DNA of 47,946 bases, taken from NCBI GenBank assembly GCA_015058405.1, contig SVCL01000157.1:1-47946 (forward strand). Direction: 5' to 3'. The stretch is from Clostridium sp. Its GTDB lineage: Bacteria; Bacillota; Clostridia; Clostridiales; Clostridiaceae. Positions 36,601 to 45,809 of this stretch are shown one piece after another (position 1 is the stretch's first letter; each line of letters opens with the position of its first letter). The notes under the pieces are model-generated. The model saw only the letters and a program-made list of their open reading frames with translations. It was not told where the DNA came from and did not search any database. Both the position numbers and the translations under genes were made by a program.

Positions 36601-39600
36601 ATAAAGTATTAGCCATATAATTTGAATAACAATCTAATTCTTTATAAGTAAGTTTCTTATCTCCGCATACAACAGCTATTGACTCAGGAGTATCCTTAAC
36701 CTTTTCTTCAAATATTTCGTGTAGACATTTTTCCTTTGGATAATATTTATCGTTATTATTAAACTTATTTAATATATCTTGTTTATCTTCTTCTGATACT
36801 ACTTCTATTTCATTAACCTTATAATCTTTATTTTCAGAAATTACCTTTAATATATTTTCATAAGTCTTTATGATTCTATCAATAGTCATATTGTTAAATA
36901 TTTCACTATCATACTCACAATCTATATATAATCCTTCTTCATTTTCTAAAAGTTCAAATATCATATCTAATTCTGATGTTTCATTATCAATTTGTGCAAC
37001 TGGTTCTGTAAACTCTATATTTACTTCATTAGAAAAATTAAAGTTTTTATATTTTTCTAAATATGTGTGCATTACAAAAGATATATTGAACATAGGATTT
37101 CTATTACCTTGACGTTCTGGCTTAACAGCTTCTACTATCCTTTCAAAAGGATATTCAGCATGTTCAAATGATTCTACAAAATCATCTCTTACAGAATCAA
37201 ATAAAGTACTTAAACTTTCTTCTTCTGATATCTTTACTCTTAATGGTATGTTGTTAGTAAAGTTACCAAATACATTTTCAAATTCTATATTATTACGATT
37301 TGAGAATGTAGTTCCTAAAATTACATCAGATCTTCCTGTCCATCTATATACTAATAAGTTCATAGCTGACAATAAAACATTAAATAATGTTACATTCTTT
37401 TTTTTAGCTACTTTCTTTATCTTATCAACTATATCTTTAGATAATTTATAATGTCTTCTTTCTCCTAAATATTGAGTATATTTTTTACGTTTTTTATCAC
37501 CTTCAAAATAAGGATCTAAATTTGCGTCCTTAAATTTTTCTATCCAATATTTATTATTACTTTCACTTTCTGTTTCAATTAAGTTTTGTTGTTCTATTAC
37601 AAAATCAACATATGTCTTTTCTAATGTAGGTAATTTATAATCTTCTCCTGAAAGTAATGCATTATAAATTATTTTTAATTCATTTATAAATATTCTTACT
37701 ATTGACCATCCATCAGCTACTATATGATGCATTATAAGTAGTAAAATATTTTCTTCTTCATTAACCTTTATTACAGAAATATTAAAACTAGTTCCATTGG
37801 CTAAATCTATCTTCTTTTTAGCTTTTTCTAACTTTATTTTATCTATTTCTTTTTGAACTTCTTGTGAAGGAATATTACTTAAATCTATTACTTCTATATC
37901 ACTAGGTGTATTATCAAAAGCTTGTCCAATCTCATCTCCTGATGAAACAAATCTACATCTAAACATCTTATGTCTATTCATGAATATATTTATACTTTTA
38001 TTTAAAACATCTAAATTTAATCTTCCATTAAACTTAATTCCTATAGGTAAGTTATAAGCTACTGTATCTGAATCCATTTGTTGAAGTATCCAAAGTTCTC
38101 TTTGTGATGCTGAAAGTGGATAAACTGTATTGTCTTTTTCTTCAACTTCTTTAACAGTTGTGATATTAGTAGTATCTGTATTAAACTCACCTACTACCTT
38201 ACTAATTTCTTCATATAATGAATCTATACTACTTTCTAATAATATAGTTTTTAACTTTATGTCTAAATCAAAGTTTTTCTTAATATCATTTCTTAGTCTC
38301 ATAGCCATTAATGAATCAAATCCTAAAGCTGCTAACTTATCTTTACTATTAATTAGTTCTTTTGAAAGCATTAAATATGATGAAACTGTATTAATTAAGT
38401 ATTCTTTTAAATTAGTACTCTTTTCTACTGTTTCAGCTTCTTTATTTACTATGACATCATTACTCATATCACTAGCTATTTTATTTTCTTTAACAGGCTT
38501 TTTATATTTTGCTTGGAACTTTTCTACTGCTTCATCCCATAATCTTTCTCTATCAAAACAGTAAGTTGGTATATCTATTCTTCTCTCAGTATCTTCTCCC
38601 CAAACAATGTTGCATCCTATTACATATAACTTGCTCAAAACATCATTAAAACTATCTACGCTGTTTATCTTTTTAGAAATTGGAACTAAATAATTAATAC
38701 TATTTTCATTTAATGTTCTATTAATTAAATTTATAGTACTCATATTAGGTCCTATTTCAATTAATGTTTTACATTTTTCTTTTAATATGGATTCAATGGC
38801 TTTAGTAAAGTGAACTTTTTCTCTTAAGTGCTTCTTCCAATACTTATAATCTAATAAAGTTCCTTTTTCAAAAACTTCTCCTGTTGAACCTGATATATAT
38901 TTAATATTAGTTTCTTTAATAGAAAGTGTCTTGACTAAGCTTTCAAAATCATCTAAAACTTCATCCATATAACTTGAATGGAATGCATTATCAATTAATA
39001 AATACTTAGTTTTAATATCTTTTTCTTCTACAATATTTTTTAATATTTCTAATTTACTTTCTTCTCCTGCTACTACAGTATTAGAAGTACTATTTATAAG
39101 AGCTATTTCTATATCTAAATTATTTTCTTTTATTATTTGTTCCACTTCTTTGGCACTTAATAATAAACTAAGCATTTTTCCTTTTTTACTACAATTATCT
39201 ATTAATGTTCCTCTCTTAGCTATGAATTCTAAACATTCAAGCCAATCCATACTTCCTGCTGTACATGCCGCTACATACTCACCTATACTATGACCTAATA
39301 CCCAATATGGTTTTATTCCGTTTACTTCAAAAATCTTAACAATAGCATATTGTAATATGAAAATTATTACTTGCCTAAAAGTAGAATTATCTATATTTTT
39401 AGAATTATCATTTCCCAAGAAATAATTTTCAATTACATCTTGAGATAAAATATTTCTTTTTTCTAAATATAAACTACATTCATCAACATACTTCTTGAAA
39501 TATATATTTTTCTCATATAGCTCTTTACCCATACCTAGATATTGAGAGCCTTGTCCTGAGAATACAAAACCTAGTTTTGTTTCATTATTCTTAACCTTAT

Positions 39601-42600
39601 TTATACTAGATAAATTCTCTAATTTATTTATTAAATCACTACTATCATTAAAATTAACTGCTGCTCTATATTCTAAATCTGCTCTAGCTACATTAGCTGT
39701 ATAACAGAATTCTCCTAAATCAACGCCTTCATTTTCCTTCAAGTAATTAAAATATTTGTAAGCTATTGATTCTACTGATTTTGAAGAAGCTGCCGATAAC
39801 TTTAATATTTTTTTATAATCTTTTGTATCGATATTATCTTTAACGTTCTTATCAGTATATTCTTCTAAAATCATTTCTACATTTGTACCACCTATACCAA
39901 AAGAACTTATTCCTGCAATTCTCTTATCCTTTGCTCTCCATTTCTTTAAATATGATGCTACTTCTAAATTCATATTATCCCAATCTATATATGAGTTTGG
40001 TTCATTAAAGTTTAAACTCTTTGGAATATATTTATTTTTTAAGGACAATACTACTTTAATTAAACTTGCAATTCCTGCTGCTGCTTCTAGATGTCCTATA
40101 TTTGTTTTAACAGAACCTATAGTTAACATACTACTTTCTATTCTATCTTTACCTAATGCTTCTGAAAGTGCTTCAACTTCAATTGGGTCTCCTAATACTG
40201 TTCCTGTTCCATGAGCTTCCCAATATGATATTTGATTCTTATCTATCTTAGCATCTTCTAAAGCTTTTAAGATTACTTTCTTTTGTGCCATTTTATTAGG
40301 TGCTGTTAGGCCATTACTTTTTCCATCATTATCTACTGCTGAGCCTTTTATTACAGCCAAGATATTATCATTATCTCTTATTGCTGAACTAAGTTTCTTT
40401 AATATTACTACTCCTGAACCTTCTCCTCTTACATAACCATCAGCCTTAGCATCAAAAGTATGGCACTTACCTGTCTTTGATAACATTTGAGCTTTAGATA
40501 ATCCTACTGTTACGCCAGGATCTAATATTAAATTTACTCCTCCAGCTATAGCCATATCGCTTTCATTATTTTTTATGCTCTTGCATGCTAAATGCACTGA
40601 TAATAAAGAAGAAGAACATGCACTATCAACGCTTAAGCTTGGACCATTTAATCCTAATTCATAAGATAATCTTCCTGCTCCAACGCTAGCTAAATTACCA
40701 GTAACATAATATTCACTAATAGTATTTATATCACTACCTTGCATTAGCTTATAATCTTGACTACTGCATCCAACAAATACTCCTACATTTTTTCCAATTA
40801 ATGATTTAGGATTATATCCTGCTTTTTCAAGACCGCTCCAAGATAGCTCTAACAACATCCTTTGTTGAGGATCCATATGAATACTTTCACTCTTAGGTAT
40901 ATTGAATAATTTATTATCAAATTCATCTACCTTTTCTATAAACCCACCATATTTACAATAAGTTTTTCCTTCTTCATATATATCTTTACTAAATAATAAT
41001 TCATTACTCCATCTATCTTCAGGAACTTCTCCTATACAATCAATTCCATCCCTTAAGACTTTCCAAAATTCATCTACATCTCTTGCTCCAGGAAATCTAC
41101 AATCCATTCCTATAATAGCAATATCATCGCTATCATCTTTATTTTCTAGCTTTTCAGTAGATACAGTACTTATTTCTTGTCTTTCATTATTATTCTTGAT
41201 ATAATCTATAAATTCTCCTATTGTAGATAAAGAATATACTAATGTTACTGGTATATGAATATCTAATTCTCTTTCTAAACTTCCTACCATTTGAATAGTT
41301 TCCCTAGAACCTATTCCAAGTAAATCAAATGAATCTTCATATCTAATATTCTCTTTATCTATTTTTGAATATTTACTTATTATACTTAAAATCTCATTTT
41401 CCTTATTTTCTTTATTACCTTTCATATCACCATACACCTTTAAAACTTTCAGTTTTTTATCTAAAAATAACTTTTTACACTTATTTCTTTGAATCTTACC
41501 ACTAACAGTTCTACAGATAGTTCCTTTCTTAACTAAATTAATTTCATTTATCACCACTCCATTATTTTCCAAAACATCTTTTTTAATTTTATAAAAAGTA
41601 TTTTCTAAATTAAGTGAATTTATTTCTTCTTCACTTACTTCATATATTAAAATAATTCTGTCATCCTCTATTGAAACTACACATCCATTACCACACTTTA
41701 ATATTTCTACAGATTGCTCTATAGTGTTTTCAATATCCTGTGAATAATAGTTTTTTCCATCACGTATTATTACGTCTTTTAATCTTCCTGTCACATATAA
41801 ATTATTATCTTTTACAAACCCTAAATCTCCAGTTCTTAAAAACTTATTATTTTTATCATTTCCATAATAGTTTTCAAAGACTTCCTTAGAATTTTTACTA
41901 TCACCAAAATATCCATTACAAACTGTTTTACCAGCTATCCAAACTTCACCAATCTCATTACTTAAACAAGGCTCTAGAGTATCAGGATTCATAATTTTTA
42001 CATTCACACTTTTATCTAGTTCACCACAAGATATTATCTCTGCAAACTTACTCTCTAGTGTTTCTTCAACCTTTCCTTGCTCTAAAGCATCTTTATTTAA
42101 TCTGCACCTATTTAACTTTTCTTTTGAAGTTGCACAAATTATTAAAGTTGATTCAGCCATTCCATAAGCAGAGCCTATAGTATTTTCATTTATTTTGCAT
42201 TCAGAAAATTCTCTTAAGAATTTATCTACAACCTCACTTTTTATACGTTCTCCACCTAATAAAATGCATTTGCAATCTTCAAGATTTAAACATTTCTTCT
42301 CTTCTTCAGAAATAGTTTCACAACATGATTCTAAGATGAAATTTAATGCAGGAGTATGAGTTATTCTATAACGATCTATGACTTGTAACCACTTTAAAGG
42401 ATCTTTTATTACAGTATCTCTTTTCATAATATAAGATTTATAAACATTATAAATAGGGGAAAATATTCCATCTATTAATCCCCAATCATATATTAAAGGC
42501 AACCATGCAAATGTCTTAGAATTATTATCATACTTACAGCATCTATAATAAATCTCACATTGCTCTGCAATATTAGCGTATGTTATCATAACTCCTTTAG

Positions 42601-43111
42601 GATCACTTGTAGAACCAGAGGTATATTGTATATAAGCTATATCATCATCTAATATTTCTACCTCTTCATACTCTTTACATTTATCAATATTATCCATATT
42701 AATCCATACAAACTCTTCTTTATATTCATCAGAAACACTTTCATATGTATTAGAATCTGTTAAGATAATATTTGCTTCACATCTATTTATAATGTTAAGG
42801 ACATCCGAGCTTATTATGTCATCATTTTTACAATTTAAATGAACAGGTACTACTATATTCCCAGAATACATACATCCCAAAAAACCTATAACATAGCTTG
42901 GACATTCATCTAATAATAGTATTACTCTATCTCCCTTATTAGATATTTCTTGTAACTTACCAGCTACCTTTTTACATTTTTCATAAATTTTTTTATAAGT
43001 AAGAACACTTTTTACATTGGTTACATCCTGTAAAAAACATATAATTTCTTTGTAAGGATTATTTTGTATATTAAATTCTAGTCTTTCTAAAAATGTATTT
43101 TTACCTTTCAT
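33677..43111 (-). CDS. Hybrid PKS-NRPS starter FAAL-ACP-KS-AT-ACP-C-A(Thr)-NMT-PCP
   Basis: The 3144-residue protein starts the assembly line. Residues 1-560 are a fatty acyl-AMP ligase (YTSGSTSDPKGV, LRTGDLGF, then TGRLKDVIIRDGKNYYSQDI), so a free fatty acid is activated and passed to ACP1 (Ser602, LLGIGSRE). The KS (about 660-1085) has Cys832 (ACSSSL), His967 and His1007. The AT (about 1178-1480) has Ser1275 (GHSIGE) and NAFHS, compatible with malonyl-CoA. ACP2 Ser is 1600 (LGFDSL). There are no reductive domains. The C domain has HHIVADG at 1795-1801. The A domain (about 2130-2580) reads D-F-W-N-I-G-M-V-H-K, the threonine code. An N-methyltransferase (about 2595-2880, MEIACGTGMILF) is inserted before its C-terminal part. 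PCP Ser is 3092. It should make a beta-ketoacyl-N-methylthreonyl thioester. The start has AGGAG and lies 30 bases after the last small gene. Confidence 0.93.
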   Translation of the reverse strand: MKGKNTFLERLEFNIQNNPYKEIICFLQDVTNVKSVLTYKKIYEKCKKVAGKLQEISNKGDRVILLLDECPSYVIGFLGCMYSGNIVVPVHLNCKNDDIISSDVLNIINRCEANIILTDSNTYESVSDEYKEEFVWINMDNIDKCKEYEEVEILDDDIAYIQYTSGSTSDPKGVMITYANIAEQCEIYYRCCKYDNNSKTFAWLPLIYDWGLIDGIFSPIYNVYKSYIMKRDTVIKDPLKWLQVIDRYRITHTPALNFILESCCETISEEEKKCLNLEDCKCILLGGERIKSEVVDKFLREFSECKINENTIGSAYGMAESTLIICATSKEKLNRCRLNKDALEQGKVEETLESKFAEIISCGELDKSVNVKIMNPDTLEPCLSNEIGEVWIAGKTVCNGYFGDSKNSKEVFENYYGNDKNNKFLRTGDLGFVKDNNLYVTGRLKDVIIRDGKNYYSQDIENTIEQSVEILKCGNGCVVSIEDDRIILIYEVSEEEINSLNLENTFYKIKKDVLENNGVVINEINLVKKGTICRTVSGKIQRNKCKKLFLDKKLKVLKVYGDMKGNKENKENEILSIISKYSKIDKENIRYEDSFDLLGIGSRETIQMVGSLERELDIHIPVTLVYSLSTIGEFIDYIKNNNERQEISTVSTEKLENKDDSDDIAIIGMDCRFPGARDVDEFWKVLRDGIDCIGEVPEDRWSNELLFSKDIYEEGKTYCKYGGFIEKVDEFDNKLFNIPKSESIHMDPQQRMLLELSWSGLEKAGYNPKSLIGKNVGVFVGCSSQDYKLMQGSDINTISEYYVTGNLASVGAGRLSYELGLNGPSLSVDSACSSSLLSVHLACKSIKNNESDMAIAGGVNLILDPGVTVGLSKAQMLSKTGKCHTFDAKADGYVRGEGSGVVILKKLSSAIRDNDNILAVIKGSAVDNDGKSNGLTAPNKMAQKKVILKALEDAKIDKNQISYWEAHGTGTVLGDPIEVEALSEALGKDRIESSMLTIGSVKTNIGHLEAAAGIASLIKVVLSLKNKYIPKSLNFNEPNSYIDWDNMNLEVASYLKKWRAKDKRIAGISSFGIGGTNVEMILEEYTDKNVKDNIDTKDYKKILKLSAASSKSVESIAYKYFNYLKENEGVDLGEFCYTANVARADLEYRAAVNFNDSSDLINKLENLSSINKVKNNETKLGFVFSGQGSQYLGMGKELYEKNIYFKKYVDECSLYLEKRNILSQDVIENYFLGNDNSKNIDNSTFRQVIIFILQYAIVKIFEVNGIKPYWVLGHSIGEYVAACTAGSMDWLECLEFIAKRGTLIDNCSKKGKMLSLLLSAKEVEQIIKENNLDIEIALINSTSNTVVAGEESKLEILKNIVEEKDIKTKYLLIDNAFHSSYMDEVLDDFESLVKTLSIKETNIKYISGSTGEVFEKGTLLDYKYWKKHLREKVHFTKAIESILKEKCKTLIEIGPNMSTINLINRTLNENSINYLVPISKKINSVDSFNDVLSKLYVIGCNIVWGEDTERRIDIPTYCFDRERLWDEAVEKFQAKYKKPVKENKIASDMSNDVIVNKEAETVEKSTNLKEYLINTVSSYLMLSKELINSKDKLAALGFDSLMAMRLRNDIKKNFDLDIKLKTILLESSIDSLYEEISKVVGEFNTDTTNITTVKEVEEKDNTVYPLSASQRELWILQQMDSDTVAYNLPIGIKFNGRLNLDVLNKSINIFMNRHKMFRCRFVSSGDEIGQAFDNTPSDIEVIDLSNIPSQEVQKEIDKIKLEKAKKKIDLANGTSFNISVIKVNEEENILLLIMHHIVADGWSIVRIFINELKIIYNALLSGEDYKLPTLEKTYVDFVIEQQNLIETESESNNKYWIEKFKDANLDPYFEGDKKRKKYTQYLGERRHYKLSKDIVDKIKKVAKKKNVTLFNVLLSAMNLLVYRWTGRSDVILGTTFSNRNNIEFENVFGNFTNNIPLRVKISEEESLSTLFDSVRDDFVESFEHAEYPFERIVEAVKPERQGNRNPMFNISFVMHTYLEKYKNFNFSNEVNIEFTEPVAQIDNETSELDMIFELLENEEGLYIDCEYDSEIFNNMTIDRIIKTYENILKVISENKDYKVNEIEVVSEEDKQDILNKFNNNDKYYPKEKCLHEIFEEKVKDTPESIAVVCGDKKLTYKELDCYSNYMANTLLNNNIGRGDVVGICTDRSVHMIVAILSILKTGAAYIALDPKYPKDRLNYIVNDSDVKIVVKEKGIEDDVIEKKDLKFIDIDIDIDCSNDQCKLLKQTVYPDDTAYVLYTSGSTGNPKGALISHYNVVRLFQSTEYYYKFTNEDVWTFFHSYAFDFSVWELWGALLYGGKLVIVPYMISRSPKQFHQLLIDEKVTVLNQTPSAFRQLVNIDIEQDEKLNLRYVIFGGEALKKSILEPWVRKYGFDSPKLVNMYGITETTVHVTLGVVENFDDVEDDRIPVGKPLDDLQVYILDENKMLLPIGAVGEMYVGGGGVSKGYLNRPELTKERFVENPYSKNDNKIMYKSGDLARYKENGDLDYIGRIDEQVKVNGFRVELGEIESTIKECSEVKDCIVQLRKVNSDDNRIIAYVIPKDDDSDKEVDEERVSQWQSVFDATYSNKKDDEVDDPTLNITGWNSSYTGKPIAKEHMVKWVDYTINSIKKIPHKKVMEIACGTGMILFKIAPETEYYLGSDFSTVAIDYIKEQLKSDAYNMPQVDLLARAADNFEGIQERYFDLVIINSVTQCFPSAEYLVDVLEKAVNSVKDGGHIFVGDSRNFNLLDVFHGSVEFFKAKENEDRLYLQSHLHHAINAESELLISPEFFYVLKKRCPRISDVEIRLKRGREENEMVPFRFDVVLYIEKDSSNDNYDINNYDWYKDEINKEKVESLLKEDISNVAIRNIPNKMLVRNVKLLDSIRNGQSSETKKEITKYLDDLNLEGFYAEDFYELGESYGYNVSVMWNGKESGEYFDVVFQNPKSKPLATRLLNQEIVVKDDFKYYANVPHKGEDIDKIVPEIRDYVKERVPYYMVPANFIVMNEFPLTTNGKLDKKALPLPNYEITQVSTEFVEPRNAIEEVLVQIVCDILEFDKVGVRDNFFELGGNSILATKFATRIKENLGIEIQLRDIFSFPTIEEIAEKVMELLTMAIEDVDSSLV

Positions 43112-43141
43112 AAAAAACTCTCCTAACTAATAAAACATATA

Positions 43142-43477
43142 CTATATAGAATATTCTTCAATTATGGAGCTTTTGGTTCTTCCTAAAGAAGCCTCATAAT
43201 CTTGTAATATCCTCATTCCTTCCTCCATACCAAATAAATCAAGGACTAAATCAGGTGTATGTATCCAAAGATCCATCTCTGCCATATTTTCCATAGAAAC
43301 CATTAAGGTTACTACATCTTCTTCACCTATAAAAGTTCTATACACCTCCATCTTATCTCCAAGACCGTTTTTATGCTTTTTATGAGTTTCTACAATCTTC
43401 TCAAGACAATTTTCAAATTGTTCTGTTTTTTCTTCTTTTATATAATAATCAAGTTTATAAACATACTTTGAATTCAT
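43142..43477 (-). CDS. Unrecognised small alpha/beta protein, single-unit form, copy 3 of 3
   Basis: The 111-residue protein has no signal peptide or membrane segment. The predicted order is strand (YVYKLDYYI), helix (TEQFENCLEKIVETHKKH), strand (MEVYRTFIG), strand (VVTLMVSM), then a helical part with EMDLWIHTPDLVLDLFGMEEGM and a final SSIIEEY strand. This suggests the ferredoxin-like fold of dimeric alpha/beta-barrel proteins such as the antibiotic biosynthesis monooxygenase group. I see no catalytic signature that fixes a function. It is paralogous to the products of 44292-44630 and 45436-45786, and pairs with the larger gene just upstream. It is the last gene before the first megasynthase. 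Confidence 0.8.
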   Translation of the reverse strand: MNSKYVYKLDYYIKEEKTEQFENCLEKIVETHKKHKNGLGDKMEVYRTFIGEEDVVTLMVSMENMAEMDLWIHTPDLVLDLFGMEEGMRILQDYEASLGRTKSSIIEEYSI

Positions 43478-43499
43478 ATCAAAAAACTCTCCCTCTTAA

Positions 43500-44276
43500 T
43501 TATTCATTAAATTTACATCCACTATTGTCACAACTAGGAGTAAAGGTAATCAATGTTGTTTCATATTCTTTTATATTAGAATATATTTCTTCTTTTATTG
43601 ATGTAGCACATTCATCACTATATTCTGGTAGTAATATTTCTTTTATATCCTTTATATAATCTAATCCTGCAAAATTTCTACTAGCCACATATAAATATAA
43701 TGTGTTATCATCAGCCATTTCTTTATATACAACCCATTTTAAGTTCTTATGATTTTGATTAGCAGATTTTACAACCTTTTTTACTGCTGATTCTATCTCT
43801 TTATAACTTTTCATAAGGCTGATCTTAACATAATATATAACCTCAAAAGGCTTATCTTCCTTAACTTCTACATTTTCTAAATTACTAAAATCAGGTACTA
43901 ACTTTAAAAGTTTTTTATCTTCCATTGTTAGAGAATCTCTAAAATCTTTATATAACTTTTCACCTTCTTCTCCAAAATGTTTTTTTAATATATCTTTATC
44001 ATCTAATACAATATCAGGATTAAAATCTTCTTCTGCAGGATGAATTCTCCAAACAATTCCTGTTCCTATCCATGAAGCATAACATAGATATCTATTATCC
44101 TTATTTTCAGCATTGTTAGCTTCGCCTAACTTAACTAGATAATTATGAACATTTGTTCCTTGTTCTGCTTTATAATCATAATTTACTTGATATATATACT
44201 TAGCAGCCTCTTTTTTAAATGGTGCATAATATGGAAATGCCCAATCTACATCTTCCTTTTTCACTATATCTAACAT
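43500..44276 (-). CDS. Unrecognised protein of 258 aa, apparent two-unit form, copy 3 of 3
   Basis: A soluble 258-residue protein of unknown family. The N-terminal signature is VDWAFPYY. It is followed by strand-helix-strand-strand (KYIYQVNYDY, NYLVKLGEANN, YLCYASWIG, IVWRI) and an HFGEEGEKL helix. The second half repeats this order (EVIYYVKISL, helix, LKWVVYKE, TLYLYVA) and ends TTLITFTPSCDNSGC. Each half resembles the single unit of the neighbouring small proteins, so it looks internally duplicated. Two Cys, in CYxSWIG and CDN, are conserved in all three paralogues. A GGAGG site precedes the start. It lies 15 bases downstream of copy 2 of the small gene. Function is not assigned; tailoring, substrate binding or immunity for the NRPS/PKS product are possible. 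Confidence 0.8.
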   Translation of the reverse strand: MLDIVKKEDVDWAFPYYAPFKKEAAKYIYQVNYDYKAEQGTNVHNYLVKLGEANNAENKDNRYLCYASWIGTGIVWRIHPAEEDFNPDIVLDDKDILKKHFGEEGEKLYKDFRDSLTMEDKKLLKLVPDFSNLENVEVKEDKPFEVIYYVKISLMKSYKEIESAVKKVVKSANQNHKNLKWVVYKEMADDNTLYLYVASRNFAGLDYIKDIKEILLPEYSDECATSIKEEIYSNIKEYETTLITFTPSCDNSGCKFNE

Positions 44277-44291
44277 AGTTATTTCCTCCTT

Positions 44292-44630
44292 TTACTTAAA
44301 ATCATATTTTTTAATAATTGAACTATATGTTTTATCAATGGCGTAAGAATATTCTAAAAGTATTTTCATACCTTCCTCTTGTCCATAAAATTCTAAAACT
44401 AATTTAGGTAAATGCATCCATGTATCCATTTCACTTAAACTTTCCATAGGTACTAAAAATGTAATTATATTTTTTCCACCAATGAAAGTTTTATATAATT
44501 TAATATTCTTTCCTAAACCACGCTTATGTTCTCTTTCTGCAATTAATACCTTAGAAAATCCTCTTTCAAATTCAAGTATTTTTCCTGGTGCTATATAAAA
44601 GTCAAGCTTGTATAAATATTTTGAACTCAT
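44292..44630 (-). CDS. Unrecognised small alpha/beta protein, single-unit form, copy 2 of 3
   Basis: A 112-residue soluble paralogue of the proteins encoded at 43142-43477 and 45436-45786. It shares YLYKLDFYI, an amphipathic helix (ILEFERGFSKVLIAEREHK), YKTFIGGKNIITFLVPM, and the strongly conserved block EMDTWMHLPKLVLEFYGQEEGM. The tail SSIIKKY is also shared. The predicted fold is one beta-alpha-beta-beta unit plus a helical cap, as in dimeric alpha/beta barrels. The start has GGAGG 11 bases upstream. It lies between two large paralogues in an alternating large-small order. No function is known to me. Confidence 0.8.
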   Translation of the reverse strand: MSSKYLYKLDFYIAPGKILEFERGFSKVLIAEREHKRGLGKNIKLYKTFIGGKNIITFLVPMESLSEMDTWMHLPKLVLEFYGQEEGMKILLEYSYAIDKTYSSIIKKYDFK

Positions 44631-44657
44631 TTCTCTATATACCTCCTAAAAACTTTA

Positions 44658-45431
44658 TTAATGTTCTAACTCTAAAGCTCCACTATTATCACATGGAGGA
44701 ACAAAATCCATTACTGAAGTCTTATATTTTTCAATTACTTCATATATGCTGTTTCTTATTTTAGATGATTCAACTTCATCATAATAATCACTTAAAATTT
44801 CTTTTAATTTTTTGAATAAATCAAGTTCCTTAAATTTTCTTATAGGCATGTATATGTGTAGCTTCTTATTATCTTCTTCCACGTATGTTATCCATTTTAA
44901 ATTTTCTTCTTTTGAATTAGAGGCTTTAATAACCTTAGAAAAATCATCAATGCTATTTGTATAACTTTCTTTTAAATCAACCTCAAAATAGCATATAAAA
45001 TCAAAAGGTATCTCCTCTTCTCTATCTTTAACCAAATTAGATAACTCAGGCGCATACTTTAAAATCTTTTTATTAACATTACTTAATGAAGAGTTAAATC
45101 TTTCAAATACTTCTTCTCCTTCATCTGCAAATATATCTTTTAATGCCTTTCTATGAGTTAATAGCTTACTCTCATCACCTTTTTCTTTTAAAGGATATAT
45201 AAGCCATACTGTAGACGCACCAATCCATGAACTATAGCATGCATAAATATTTCCTGATTCATGTTTTTGATTTGCTTCAGCTATTTTAAATGTATATTGA
45301 TAAAAATTCATGCTTTCTACCATATCATAATCATATGCAATTTGATATATATATTCAGATGGCTTCTTATCATTAGGAGCATAATATGGAAATCCCCATT
45401 TTAAATCCCCTTCTCTTATTATTACACTCAT
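44658..45431 (-). CDS. Unrecognised protein of 257 aa, apparent two-unit form, copy 2 of 3
   Basis: A 257-residue soluble protein paralogous to those at 43500-44276 and 45810-46574. Shared marks are DLKWGFPYY near residues 9-17, YIYQIAYDY, KIAEANQ, YACYSSWIG, the NKKILKYAPELSN segment near the middle, and a closing PPCDNSG. The two halves have the same predicted order of strands and helices. It diverges from the other copies in having few of the acidic residues after SWIG. Its ribosome binding site (GGGAGAGGAG) overlaps the end of the preceding small gene, only 4 bases away, so the two are probably translationally coupled. Function unknown. Confidence 0.8.
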   Translation of the reverse strand: MSVIIREGDLKWGFPYYAPNDKKPSEYIYQIAYDYDMVESMNFYQYTFKIAEANQKHESGNIYACYSSWIGASTVWLIYPLKEKGDESKLLTHRKALKDIFADEGEEVFERFNSSLSNVNKKILKYAPELSNLVKDREEEIPFDFICYFEVDLKESYTNSIDDFSKVIKASNSKEENLKWITYVEEDNKKLHIYMPIRKFKELDLFKKLKEILSDYYDEVESSKIRNSIYEVIEKYKTSVMDFVPPCDNSGALELEH

Positions 45432-45435
45432 CTCT

Positions 45436-45786
45436 TTACTCCTCTCCCATTAAGCTATATTCCTTAGTTATCATAGTTCTATAGCTGTCTATTCCACTTA
45501 AATATTGATTTAAATACTCTACACCTTCTTCTTCACCATAATAATCCATGACCATTTCAGGCATATGCATCCAACCATCCATTTTTTCAAGTTTATCCAT
45601 AATAATAGACATAGTTACAACATCTTTCTCATCACCAAAGAGATTTCTTTCTATTTTCAAAGCATTCTTATGTCCTTTTTCATGTTTTAATAATACTTCT
45701 ACTATTTTAGAAAAACCTTTTTCAAACTCTTCAGTTTTATCTGTCTTTACATGGAATTCAGTCTTATACAAATAATTAATGTTCAT
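45436..45786 (-). CDS. Unrecognised small alpha/beta protein, single-unit form, copy 1 of 3
   Basis: A 116-residue soluble paralogue of the two other small proteins in this block. It has YLYKTEFHV, the helix EEFEKGFSKIVEVLLKHEK, then KIERNLFGDEKDVVTMSIIM. The conserved EKMDGWMHMPEMVMDYYGEEEG block and a closing RTMITKEYS follow. It is the most divergent of the three, with a longer segment before the second strand and a C-terminal MGEE. An AAGGGG site lies upstream of the ATG. It is coupled to the next large gene. The fold guess is a dimeric alpha/beta barrel; no function assigned. Confidence 0.8.
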   Translation of the reverse strand: MNINYLYKTEFHVKTDKTEEFEKGFSKIVEVLLKHEKGHKNALKIERNLFGDEKDVVTMSIIMDKLEKMDGWMHMPEMVMDYYGEEEGVEYLNQYLSGIDSYRTMITKEYSLMGEE

Positions 45787-45809
45787 CTGTTCTTTACCCC
45801 TTTATAAAA

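Noticed and set aside
6946..43111. Assignment to a named clostridial product
   Set aside because: The domain order did not match any product I can recall with confidence, so naming one would be a guess.
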